NCBI GenBank assembly: GCA_948602995.1
Contig: CAPEBR010000039.1
Location: forward strand, 1-34,950
Reading direction: 5' to 3'
Length of the DNA: 34,950 nt
Origin: an uncultured Dorea sp.
Lineage (GTDB): Bacteria > Bacillota > Clostridia > Lachnospirales > Lachnospiraceae
A program made the translations under genes and the position numbers. Below, in pieces: positions 1 through 8,757 of this stretch (positions are counted from its first letter, which is position 1; every line of letters begins with the position of its first letter). The notes beneath the pieces were generated by a model that searched no databases, was not told where the DNA came from, and saw only the letters and a list, made by a program, of their open reading frames with translations.

Positions 1-23
1 CTTATCACATTTTTTTTCTTCAT
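1..23 (-). CDS. 5' end of an unidentified gene, cut by the window edge
   Basis: Only the first codons are present (MKKKNVI...). The start is supported by a GAAGGAG ribosome binding site about 10 bases upstream of ATG (cat at 21-23) and by a near-consensus promoter at 61-89. A Met-Lys-Lys-Lys start fits a signal peptide, but too little is visible to name it. It is separated from the upstream glycosidase gene by a terminator, so it is a separate unit on the same strand. Confidence 0.6.
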
Positions 24-60
24 GATACGCACTCTCCTTCTCATTTTTCTCTATGTTCTA

Positions 61-89
61 ATCATAACGCTTTGGGACATTTTTGTCAA
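61..89 (-). promoter_or_regulatory. Promoter for the gene at the left edge
   Basis: On the minus strand there is a TTGACA -35 box (84-89), a 17-bp spacer and a TATGAT -10 box (61-66). Two GGGACA words (plus-strand reading, 74-79 and 94-99) sit 20 bp apart and straddle the -35 box, so a regulator could bind here. The 9-bp GGGACATTT at 74-82 also occurs at 13986-13994, upstream of the solute-binding protein gene. Confidence 0.6.
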
Positions 90-116
90 TACTGGGACAA
101 TAGACAAAAAATCAAA

Positions 117-148
117 AGAGCATTTACGCACAATCTTGTAAATGCTCT
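117..148 (-). terminator. Rho-independent terminator of the glycosidase operon
   Basis: An 11-bp perfect stem (AGAGCATTTAC paired with GTAAATGCTCT) with a 10-base loop is followed on the minus strand by TTTTGATTTTTT. It lies 70-100 bases after the stop codon at 216. A second hairpin at 154-187 (GACAATGTGA arms) lies between the stop codon and this terminator. Confidence 0.75.
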
Positions 149-153
149 ATAAG

Positions 154-187
154 GGGACAATGTGACTCTCAAGAATCACATTGTCTC
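154..187. repeat. Hairpin with GGGGAC/GTCTCC ends
   Basis: The arms GACAATGTGA (156-165) and TCACATTGTC (176-185) are perfect inverted repeats around a 10-base loop, extended outward by a G-T wobble and a G-C pair. The GGGGAC start resembles the dispersed palindromes at 19198 and 26607. It could be a third, diverged member of that family or simply part of the terminator region. Confidence 0.45.
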
Positions 188-215
188 CTGTTTCGGACTA
201 TCTATTGAAACTACT

Positions 216-3200
216 TTATTTAATTGTTACTGTGATCGTTTTTTTCTTACCGCTGCCGTCTGTTGCCGCTGCGGTAATCTTTACCTTCCTGCCTTTTCCT
301 GCTTTCAGTGCAGTCACCTTTCCTTTGCTGTTAACCTTTGCATACTTCGTGTTGCTGCATGTCCATTTCAATTTCTTATTTGCCTTTTTCGCAGCTAAAA
401 CCTTTGCTTTTAGCTGCAGCTTCTTTCCGGCTTTTACAGATTTCTTTCCTGAAATAGTGATCTTTTTCACTGCGCCTTTCATGGATCTGATCTTAAATAC
501 AGCTTTTCTGCCGCTTCCGTCTGCTGCTGTTGCTGTAATTGTTACGGACCTGCCGCCTGTCTTTGCCTTTATACGGACAACACCTTTGCTGTCAACAGTT
601 GCAATCTTTGTATTGCCTGATTTCCAGATTACCTGCTTATTCGCAGCATTCGCCGGTGAAATGACTGCCTTTAACTGCACCTTCTTACCTGCCGCAATTT
701 TCTTAGAAGGTCCTGTTATCTTTATCTGCGATACCTTTATTTCCTTATTTCCTGATCCTCCTGCTTTTTTCAGACCAGCAACAGCCGCTTCCAGTGCCTT
801 AACCTGGGCGTCTGCCTCTGCCTGGGTTGCTGTCTCTTTGTCCAGTACTTTCTTCGCTTCTGCTATTGCTTTTGTAAGTAATGCAAAGCTTTCTGCTGTA
901 TAACCGTCTGCCTTTATCGCTTTGGCCTCATTATACTTCTTTAGCAATGCATCTTTATTGACCGTTTTCTTCACCAGCTTCCGAAGCGCCTCACTGAGCT
1001 GATAGGTTGCTTCGTCTATTTCTGACTGCGTGGCATCGGCATTTTCCGCCACCTTCTTTACGTCTGCAAGCTTCTCTTGCATTGCTGTCCAGCTTTCCGC
1101 TGTATACTCCGCCTCTTTCCTTTCATTCGCACGGTCAATTGCCGCATTAAGTCCTGACTTATCCGCTCTTGACAGCTGTTCAAGCGCCTCTCTGAGTGCC
1201 GCTGTAGCCGCATTTACTTCATCCTGAGTAACTGTTTCGCTTGTCACTGCCTGGTTCGCTGCCTCAAGCGCCTTCTGGAAAGCTTTCCAGCTTGATGCTG
1301 TATAATCGGTTTCCTTCATACCTTGTGTACGGGCAATGGCTGCAATTAAAGCATTTTTATTAACTGTTTTTTCCGCATCCAGCTGCCGGACTGCCTCACT
1401 GAGCTGACGGGTTGCCACATCTATTTCAATCTGTGTCGCATCGGCATTTTCCGCTACGGTTCTGGCATCTGCCAGGGCATCCTGCATAGCCTTCCACTCA
1501 TCTGCCTTGCCTGGATAGTCTGTTTCCTTTTTCTCGCCGGCGCGTTCGATTGCTGCCTTTAGTCCCGACTTGTCAATCCTGGTCTGTTCCAGTAAATTAA
1601 GCGCCCTCCTAAGAGAAACTGCCGCCTCATTCACTTCCTCCTGTGTCACTGTGTCGCTCTCCATGATCTGATTCGCCTCTGCAAGCACTTCCTGCATCTG
1701 TGACCAGCTGGATGCAGGATAATCGGTTCCCTTCAGTCCATTTGCCCTTTCAATTACAACACTCAGCGCATTCTTATTGATTGTTCCTTCCGGATCCAGG
1801 TGTCTGAGCGCTTCGCTAAGCTGACGGGTTGCCTCATCTACATCTACCTGCGCTGCATCTGTATTCTTCATCATCTCCTCAGCCGCTGCAAGTGCGTCCT
1901 GCATGGCCTTCCACTCATCTGCCTTGTCTGGATAATCCGCTTCGTTTCTTGCATATGCGCGGTCAATCGCGGCCTTCAGTCCGGATCTGTCCACCCTGTT
2001 TAATGCTGCGAGCGCATCCCGGAGTGCATCTGTTGCTGCATTTACCTCCGTCTGCGCAGCCGCCTCATCTGCTGCTGCCTGGCTGGCTTTCGCAAGCGCA
2101 TCCTGCAGAACTCTCCAGCTGGATATTGTGTAATCGGTTTCTTTTAGATTTGCCGTACGATCTATCGCTGTACCTAATGCATCCTTTTTAACTGCCTTTC
2201 TCTCCTCTAGATTCCGGAGCGCTTCGTTAAGCTGAAGGGCTGTTGTATCCACTTCCTTCTGTGTGGCATCTGCATTCTCCGTTACTTTCTTTGCAGCTGT
2301 AAGTGCCTTTTGCATCTCTGCCCAGCTTATTCTTGTGTAATCCGCTTCCTTCCTCTCTCCTGCACGCCTGATTGCATCATTCAGACCTCTCTTGTCTGCC
2401 TTTTGCAATCCGGCAATTGCCTCTCTGAGCGCTATTGCTGCTTCGTTGACTTCCTCCTGTGTAATGGTGTCACTCTCCATTGCCTTGTTTGCCGCTGCAA
2501 GCGCCTCCTCCAGCGCCGCCCAGCTAACTTCTGTGTAATCAGACTTATTCAGATTTTCCGTCCGGTTAATCACTTCCTTGAGCGCATTCTTATTTAGGGA
2601 TTCCGATTTTTTCTTTACACTTACAACAAATGTATCTGAAGCTGTCTTTCCATTCTCTGCGAAGGATACAGTCACTGTCTGTTCACCTGCGGTATTCTTA
2701 TCAAATCCGGTAATCTGGCAGTTTGCAGCAGCAATCTCCTTCTTCTCCCCGGTGTGATACAGCGCTCTTACTTTAAGGCCAGTAAGGTCTAACTCTTCTC
2801 CCTGGACATATTCTGTCTTATCCGGTCCCTTCACCACTTCGACAGATATCAGTACCAGCTCCTCTACAGTCACCTCAAACTCTGCTGTCTTCCCCTCATA
2901 GGCAACTGTAATCGTCTGCTTTCCTGTCCTGACTGCATTGTATCCACTGACTTCAACATATTCCCGGTCAATGATACTCTCTGAATGATCGCTGTAGACA
3001 ACTGTCACCTTCAGTCCTTCCAGATTAAGGAACTCACCCTTCTGATATACAACCTTATCTGGATTCTGGCTGACACGGATGGATTTGACATTCTTCTGCA
3101 GCCTTTCAACTGCTTTCTTCAGAGCCTCTGCCTTTTTATCTACGTCTGCCTGAGGTACGTAATCACTACTGTCCAGTATCTTCTGTGCGTCCGCGATTGC

Positions 3201-6200
3201 AGATGTCAGCGTCTGATAACTATCCGCTGTATAATTGGCTTTGTCCAGTGCCCTGGCCTCATTGATCTTAGCCTGCAGCTTTGCTGTATCTGCTTTTACT
3301 GTGAGCTTTACAGTAATCTCTTTCGCCGCTTTTCCATCCTTCACAGCCCTAATTACCACATCATAGATTCCCGAGACATTTGTGTCCACATCCGAATAGT
3401 CATATTCTGTCGTATAACCCTCTCCGTACTCTAAAGCAGTCTGGAACATAGCTTTTAACTGTTCTTGCGTATATTTACTAAGGACTTCGCCAAATCCCAC
3501 GATTCCGTCTTTTGCCGTAATCCGCAGGCTGTTCTTTACTGATACGGTAAATGTTCCTGAAACCGTCTTTCCATTCTCTGTAAAGGATACGGTCACTGTC
3601 TTATTTCCTGCTCTCTCTGAATCAAATCCAACTATATGACACTGGCTGGTTCCGATATTCCTCTTCTCATTTCCGCTATAGACAACTGCCACCTTCATAC
3701 CTGCAAGATCCAGTTCATCTCCAAGTCCATACTCTGTCCTGTCAGGAGCTGTAACCTCCAATGACACTGGAAATGCCTTAACATCAGATATACGCTGAAT
3801 CAGAACATAGTTCATATTAATCGTAGCATCAGAAGAAAGTGCATATACATACATCTTATCTGAACCTTCTGGAACCGTCACATCCTTTGATACTTCTTTG
3901 TTTTTGCCCTTGGAAATATTTAATGGTGTATCATTCAGCTTTGTATCCTGTATGCTGTCGTTTGAAATTCCTGCATATACATTTGGGTTTGCAGAATTAC
4001 CCCATGCATTTCCCATGCCTGCTGTTACACGATAGATACCGGGATCCAGCTCGTAGCAGTATCTCACATAACGGGTTGCAAATCCCGCAGTATCCTGTCC
4101 GTGTGCATAACGGAACGAGGCTGTCTTTGCCTGGTCATCCGCAACATTTCCTTTATTGGTATTTGCCCGTTGATATGTGGTGAAAGCTCCCTTACTGTTC
4201 TGATCCGGAGCTTCAATTTTAACATCCTTCTCGCTTGTAACTACTCCCCAGCTTTTGCCGGCCTTAGAATCAACTCCATAAACCTGATCTGTCACACTGT
4301 TATATTTACCCATCCTATCTTCTCCGGTTGCTTTATCCGGATTATGGTCGCCACAGTCTGTAAAATAGTACAGGTCTTTCTCTGTAAGCTTCTTTACAAG
4401 AGCTGTAAATGATCCCTTTACCGTAGTCTCGCCCATGGTATAGCTTACTTCAATCGTTTTTTGACCTTCTGTACTTCCGTCCATTGTTCCAATCGTACAG
4501 TCGTTCAGGCTTACCGGCTCCTTACTTCCATCATCATATACTGCAGTTACCGTCATGCCTGCAGTATCCAGCTCTTCGTCCAGATCATATAAGGTCTTAT
4601 CAGGAGCTGTAACCTCAATACTCTGAAGCGTTTTATCTGCCCCGCCTGGAATCTTCCGAATCTGAATATAGTTCATATTAATGGTAGCATCGGAAGATAA
4701 TGCATATACCTCCAGGGAGTTCTTTCCTTCCCCGACAGTTACGGTTCCGGTCACCTTTGCATTCCTCCCGTTTCCGATCTTCAGAGACTCAGCATTTAAC
4801 TTTGTATCCTTCTCCTTGTCTCCTTCTGTACCGGCATAGACATCCGGATTCCCGGAATTATTCCATGCATTGCCCATTCCTGCCGTTACTTCGTAGATTC
4901 CCGGCTCCGCCTGGAAACGATACTTCACGTATCTCGGATTAATACCATTTTCTGTCTGGTTATGGGCATAACGGAAGGTTGCGGTCATCGGTTGGTTATC
5001 TGACAGATTGTTCTCATTTGCCCACTGGCAGACTGTGTACGCACCATTACTTCCTGCAGGTGCGCTTACGGCAGTGTCCGTGTCGGATGTAACTACACCC
5101 CAAAGGTATCCTGTCCGCAGATCTTTTCCATATAACTGGTCTGTCACGTAATTACGCTTTCCAAACTGGACTCCCTCAGACAGAGTGTCCGGATTATGAT
5201 CTCCACAATCTACAAAATACTCATATTCTTTGGAGATCTGTCCTTCCTGACGCCCGTCCAGCTTTTCCAAAGAGAAGTTATCCAGGTATATTTGTCCCTC
5301 TGTCAGCTCCGAAGCATCCACCTTGATTGTAATCTCTCTATAATTCTTCAGATATAGTGAAATCTCTGTCTTCTCATATTCGTTCTCATCCATAGAAATC
5401 TGAGACCTGACATCCTCCAGCTCTTCCACACTCAGGACGGCGCTGCCTTTTGCACCTTTCCCTTTACTCAGGACCTCAAGTTTATAATATCCGGCATCCA
5501 GGCGTACCTTCTGTGAGATGCCTCCGTCCTTTTCCATCAAGGCGTAATATCCTTCATAGCTGTCTGCAGCACCCTTTCCTGTCCGAACGTTTTCTGCTGT
5601 CCAGCCCTGGGTTGAACCAGTGCCGAAACCGGCATTTTTGATATACTTATCCCGATATTCTGTATTTCCTTCTTCGAAGTAAACCTGAACAAGCTGATCC
5701 TCCTGTACATTTGTAACAGTAAGCTGATATTTTCCATCCTCCAGCATCTTCACTGACCTCGTACGGTCTGTCCCATTGACAAGAACCCGTCCAAGATCCC
5801 TTTGGGGAGTTATGGTGACATGATAGTTTTCTCCGGCTTTCACTGCGTTCTGATCGGCAGTCACACTGCCTCCTGCCGTCATCTGTACCTGTATGTTGTA
5901 TTCTTCCGGCATATCAATAGCTTTCTCAAGGCTAAGCGGAGTAAAGACAAACTTATCGAAGTTTGGTGCATAGTTAACCAGTTTATTTGTTCCTGGCGCA
6001 GACTGGGTTCCTCCCCATAATACATGCCAGCTGTCATCATTAAATATCTTTATTTCATTTGCGCCTTTCTTTAGTTCTACGGTAACTGTCTTCTCCCGGA
6101 ATGTATCGTCAGAGAAGGTATTGATAAAGAAATACCTCTTCGCAGGCTGTCCATTAACTTTTACAGATGCATATTTGTCTATAATCTTCGTATTATAAGA

Positions 6201-8756
6201 GTGCTCACCGCAAATGTCATTATTCGACTGGAAGATCTGCATCTGATAGGTTCCGGCCGCCGGAGCATCAAAGGTAAAGGTCAGGCATTTATCCTTCTGA
6301 TTCTCAGCATCTTCTGCTCCCGGCATTCCAACCACATATTTCCCGCCGGATGCTCCTGTGCTTTCCCCAACCTCAATTCCAGAGCCCTCCGTAACACAGG
6401 ACTCTGCCTCAATCAAGATGTCCAGCCCTTTCTTATTCTCTTCTGGAATTTCCTGGATCTGCATATAATCCAGGGCGGAGTCCATGGATGCATCTATATC
6501 TACGATATTGATCCCCTTTTGGAAATACATAGTCACTGTAGTCTCCTGCCAGGTATCTGCTGCAGATACTCCGACCGTTTTCACAATCTGGTCAAGCCTG
6601 GCTGCAGTATTTCCCTGGTAGATCTGAAAAACACCTGCTTCTCCTGTATGATACCGCAGGGTTACATTGTATAATCCACCCTCTTTTACTACCACATTCC
6701 AGCGAATTCCGCCGCCTTCCATCACCTTTCTCTTTTCAAGTCCGGTCACATAGCCATTACTGGAATATCCTCCAAGGGCGGTCTCTGTCTTCACAGCAGT
6801 ATCCTTCTTACCCAGGAGCCGGTTGAAATCCGCCTGCTCTGCTTCATACCGGTTGTTCAGCTTACTGACATCCTGATCCTTTGCTCCGCTCCAGGTTACC
6901 GTAAGGGCATCATGGGCAGCCACTCCTTCGCCGGTTGTAAGAATCTTCACGGTATGCTCACCTGCCGTAAGATCTGCATAGAGGGACTTAATCCCTGTCA
7001 TGTTCTCCAAAAGCGTATTTTCCATTGTCACATTCTTTTCCTTCTGTCCATCAATGGAATACTTCTGCATGATGTTCTGGGGATTATGTGTCGCCATATT
7101 ATTTCTCGTTGTACCTGTTCCATTTCCATAAATGAAGTCCAACTGGTACTTTCCGTCTGACGGCACCTGAATTGTGTAGGTCAGCTCTGCCCCCCGCGGC
7201 ATTCCTACTATCTGTCCGTCTGACAGATAGTAACGGGGATTGTAATCACCCTCTACTCTGACGGAGCACCCACTATTCCCTGCCGCCTGTTCTGCCTCAT
7301 ATACCTTCTGATAGTTATTGACTAACGGATCTGCTATCCTGTCATTTTCTCCGGCTTCTGTAATCGTCAGATTGTATGCCGTTGAGAATTTCATATTATT
7401 CATGGGAACCGTTACGCTGCCATCACTGTTAACTGGAAATGTACCTTCCAAAATCACCGGGACTTTATTCTTTGCACCATGAGAACCGGAAAACGCCGTA
7501 GATTCGATCTTCACATGAACCTTTTCTGCCCCTTGAAATGCACCTGTCTTATCAACATTTAATACATTTACATTTGCTGTTCCGTCAATTCCGCCAAATA
7601 ATGTGGTGGCAATCTTCTTCGTATTATCAATGGCTGCCACGCCATATAACTTCTCATAACTGGTGCTCGTAGATACGGAAACTGTCTTACCGGACATATC
7701 CCCATACCACTTATACAGCCACCATGCGCCATTTCCTTCATTTGCGTCCGCCGTCAGGTCATTTAAATTATTTGCCTGATGCCAGAAGGGGAGGCATCCA
7801 TAAATCTTCTGATCCTCCAGGCGGGCAATCCAGTTAACCAGACGTCCCGGCACTCCGCAATCGGCAAAGTCCGCATATTCATTAATACAAATTTGCGGAA
7901 TTTCCGGTCTCTTTCCATCAAGCTCTGGATGCTTTGCAAGATAGCTGCTCCAATCTGCCTTTTTCCAAATATCCCTGAAATCATCCATCTCGATCTTCAG
8001 CCGATGCAGCTTATCTACCTGAAGATCATGCCATGTAACAATATCGGGCAGACAATCATGGTCAATACAATACTGCATATGGCTTTTCATGGTAATATTG
8101 CTGCCAAACTGTGTATTATATGCCGCGCTGTTCGGTCCTGCAATACAAGCATTTGGATCTGCTTCTCTGATGGCGTCATAATATGCTTTCCATGCCTCAT
8201 TAAAATTCGTCCCATTCTTGGGTGTTCCTTCATTAATTGGAATATAGACAAGAGCCTTATCAATATCCACATCCCTTAAATTATCTTTTGCATGTTCCTG
8301 GTTCCACTGTTTTTTCCACTCCACCACTGCCGGAGCAATTGTCTCTTTCAGCACCTCCGCGTAATCCCTATAATTGGCAGTCACTCCAAATACACCATAG
8401 TAGTTGCTGTTATACATCATGACCTGTTCGCCGCCAGATTCCAGGAAGGTCTTTGCCACATCCAGCGCATCTCCATAAGGGTGCTCTGTTCCCAATGCTC
8501 CCTTCGTACATAATACCTTGGGTTTTAACGGCACCAGTGTATTTGTAGTCGGCACATCTTCGCTGCTGATACCGTATAAAAATCCGGCTGCACCGTGAAT
8601 AATATCCCCTGTTTCTTTTGAAAGATCTACCGTCAGCGAAGGCTGATCAGCCGCCTTTACTTTCTCCGCATCCAACCAGCCAAAAATACCGGCTCCGATC
8701 ACAGCCAGGGCGAGTCCTCCTGCCTTTAGCTTCATCCATAGATTGTTTTTCTTCAT
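216..8756 (-). CDS. Giant secreted multidomain glycosidase (clan GH-A-like catalytic domain, CBM-like, Ig-like, FIVAR and Big_2 modules)
   Basis: The protein has 2846 residues. A signal peptide (about 1-35, cleavage after VKA) shows export. Residues 40-470 look like a TIM-barrel glycosidase of clan GH-A: an Asn-Glu pair at N175-E176 (candidate acid/base) and E293 in INEYAD (candidate nucleophile). Three carbohydrate-binding-like domains follow (about 485-625, 636-775, 780-945), two starting with an EAE motif, then an InlB-like repeat and another beta-sandwich. Next is a duplicated module (FVDCGDHNPD near 1180, FTDCGDHNPD near 1460), each followed by an Ig-like domain. Then come a FIVAR unit (about 1819-1885), two Ig-like domains, nine more FIVAR units (about 2052-2660) and two Big_2 domains. 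There is no LPXTG signal. It is last in the operon, 1 base after the GH31 stop, with its ribosome site inside the GH31 end. The substrate is unknown; complex plant or host glycans are an inference. Confidence 0.85.
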   Translation of the reverse strand: MKKNNLWMKLKAGGLALAVIGAGIFGWLDAEKVKAADQPSLTVDLSKETGDIIHGAAGFLYGISSEDVPTTNTLVPLKPKVLCTKGALGTEHPYGDALDVAKTFLESGGEQVMMYNSNYYGVFGVTANYRDYAEVLKETIAPAVVEWKKQWNQEHAKDNLRDVDIDKALVYIPINEGTPKNGTNFNEAWKAYYDAIREADPNACIAGPNSAAYNTQFGSNITMKSHMQYCIDHDCLPDIVTWHDLQVDKLHRLKIEMDDFRDIWKKADWSSYLAKHPELDGKRPEIPQICINEYADFADCGVPGRLVNWIARLEDQKIYGCLPFWHQANNLNDLTADANEGNGAWWLYKWYGDMSGKTVSVSTSTSYEKLYGVAAIDNTKKIATTLFGGIDGTANVNVLNVDKTGAFQGAEKVHVKIESTAFSGSHGAKNKVPVILEGTFPVNSDGSVTVPMNNMKFSTAYNLTITEAGENDRIADPLVNNYQKVYEAEQAAGNSGCSVRVEGDYNPRYYLSDGQIVGMPRGAELTYTIQVPSDGKYQLDFIYGNGTGTTRNNMATHNPQNIMQKYSIDGQKEKNVTMENTLLENMTGIKSLYADLTAGEHTVKILTTGEGVAAHDALTVTWSGAKDQDVSKLNNRYEAEQADFNRLLGKKDTAVKTETALGGYSSNGYVTGLEKRKVMEGGGIRWNVVVKEGGLYNVTLRYHTGEAGVFQIYQGNTAARLDQIVKTVGVSAADTWQETTVTMYFQKGINIVDIDASMDSALDYMQIQEIPEENKKGLDILIEAESCVTEGSGIEVGESTGASGGKYVVGMPGAEDAENQKDKCLTFTFDAPAAGTYQMQIFQSNNDICGEHSYNTKIIDKYASVKVNGQPAKRYFFINTFSDDTFREKTVTVELKKGANEIKIFNDDSWHVLWGGTQSAPGTNKLVNYAPNFDKFVFTPLSLEKAIDMPEEYNIQVQMTAGGSVTADQNAVKAGENYHVTITPQRDLGRVLVNGTDRTRSVKMLEDGKYQLTVTNVQEDQLVQVYFEEGNTEYRDKYIKNAGFGTGSTQGWTAENVRTGKGAADSYEGYYALMEKDGGISQKVRLDAGYYKLEVLSKGKGAKGSAVLSVEELEDVRSQISMDENEYEKTEISLYLKNYREITIKVDASELTEGQIYLDNFSLEKLDGRQEGQISKEYEYFVDCGDHNPDTLSEGVQFGKRNYVTDQLYGKDLRTGYLWGVVTSDTDTAVSAPAGSNGAYTVCQWANENNLSDNQPMTATFRYAHNQTENGINPRYVKYRFQAEPGIYEVTAGMGNAWNNSGNPDVYAGTEGDKEKDTKLNAESLKIGNGRNAKVTGTVTVGEGKNSLEVYALSSDATINMNYIQIRKIPGGADKTLQSIEVTAPDKTLYDLDEELDTAGMTVTAVYDDGSKEPVSLNDCTIGTMDGSTEGQKTIEVSYTMGETTVKGSFTALVKKLTEKDLYYFTDCGDHNPDKATGEDRMGKYNSVTDQVYGVDSKAGKSWGVVTSEKDVKIEAPDQNSKGAFTTYQRANTNKGNVADDQAKTASFRYAHGQDTAGFATRYVRYCYELDPGIYRVTAGMGNAWGNSANPNVYAGISNDSIQDTKLNDTPLNISKGKNKEVSKDVTVPEGSDKMYVYALSSDATINMNYVLIQRISDVKAFPVSLEVTAPDRTEYGLGDELDLAGMKVAVVYSGNEKRNIGTSQCHIVGFDSERAGNKTVTVSFTENGKTVSGTFTVSVKNSLRITAKDGIVGFGEVLSKYTQEQLKAMFQTALEYGEGYTTEYDYSDVDTNVSGIYDVVIRAVKDGKAAKEITVKLTVKADTAKLQAKINEARALDKANYTADSYQTLTSAIADAQKILDSSDYVPQADVDKKAEALKKAVERLQKNVKSIRVSQNPDKVVYQKGEFLNLEGLKVTVVYSDHSESIIDREYVEVSGYNAVRTGKQTITVAYEGKTAEFEVTVEELVLISVEVVKGPDKTEYVQGEELDLTGLKVRALYHTGEKKEIAAANCQITGFDKNTAGEQTVTVSFAENGKTASDTFVVSVKKKSESLNKNALKEVINRTENLNKSDYTEVSWAALEEALAAANKAMESDTITQEEVNEAAIALREAIAGLQKADKRGLNDAIRRAGERKEADYTRISWAEMQKALTAAKKVTENADATQKEVDTTALQLNEALRNLEERKAVKKDALGTAIDRTANLKETDYTISSWRVLQDALAKASQAAADEAAAQTEVNAATDALRDALAALNRVDRSGLKAAIDRAYARNEADYPDKADEWKAMQDALAAAEEMMKNTDAAQVDVDEATRQLSEALRHLDPEGTINKNALSVVIERANGLKGTDYPASSWSQMQEVLAEANQIMESDTVTQEEVNEAAVSLRRALNLLEQTRIDKSGLKAAIERAGEKKETDYPGKADEWKAMQDALADARTVAENADATQIEIDVATRQLSEAVRQLDAEKTVNKNALIAAIARTQGMKETDYTASSWKAFQKALEAANQAVTSETVTQDEVNAATAALREALEQLSRADKSGLNAAIDRANERKEAEYTAESWTAMQEKLADVKKVAENADATQSEIDEATYQLSEALRKLVKKTVNKDALLKKYNEAKAIKADGYTAESFALLTKAIAEAKKVLDKETATQAEADAQVKALEAAVAGLKKAGGSGNKEIKVSQIKITGPSKKIAAGKKVQLKAVISPANAANKQVIWKSGNTKIATVDSKGVVRIKAKTGGRSVTITATAADGSGRKAVFKIRSMKGAVKKITISGKKSVKAGKKLQLKAKVLAAKKANKKLKWTCSNTKYAKVNSKGKVTALKAGKGRKVKITAAATDGSGKKKTITVTIK
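775..2600 (-). repeat. In-gene tandem repeat: nine FIVAR units, eight forming alternating A/B pairs
   Basis: The encoded units alternate between an A type (start like NKNAL or KKDAL, with a SW motif and TQ-EVN-A) and a B type (start like SGLKAAIDRA, with NADATQ and EATRQLSEAL). Four A-B pairs follow one another, and a ninth, diverged unit closes the array. The DNA period is about 410 bp, so the array grew by pair duplication. Two B units carry an extra KADEW insertion. Such helical repeats usually act as stalks or adhesive spacers. Confidence 0.8.
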
Positions 8757-8757
8757 A

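Noticed and set aside
162..903. Plus-strand frame of 240 codons opposite the end of the giant glycosidase
   Set aside because: It is a low-complexity shadow (Ala/Phe/Ser/Val/Pro) of the Lys/Ala-rich coding sequence, with no ribosome site.
216..2600. CRISPR array suggested by regular repeats near the left end
   Set aside because: The repeats are about 410-bp coding FIVAR pairs in one open frame, not short repeats with unique spacers.
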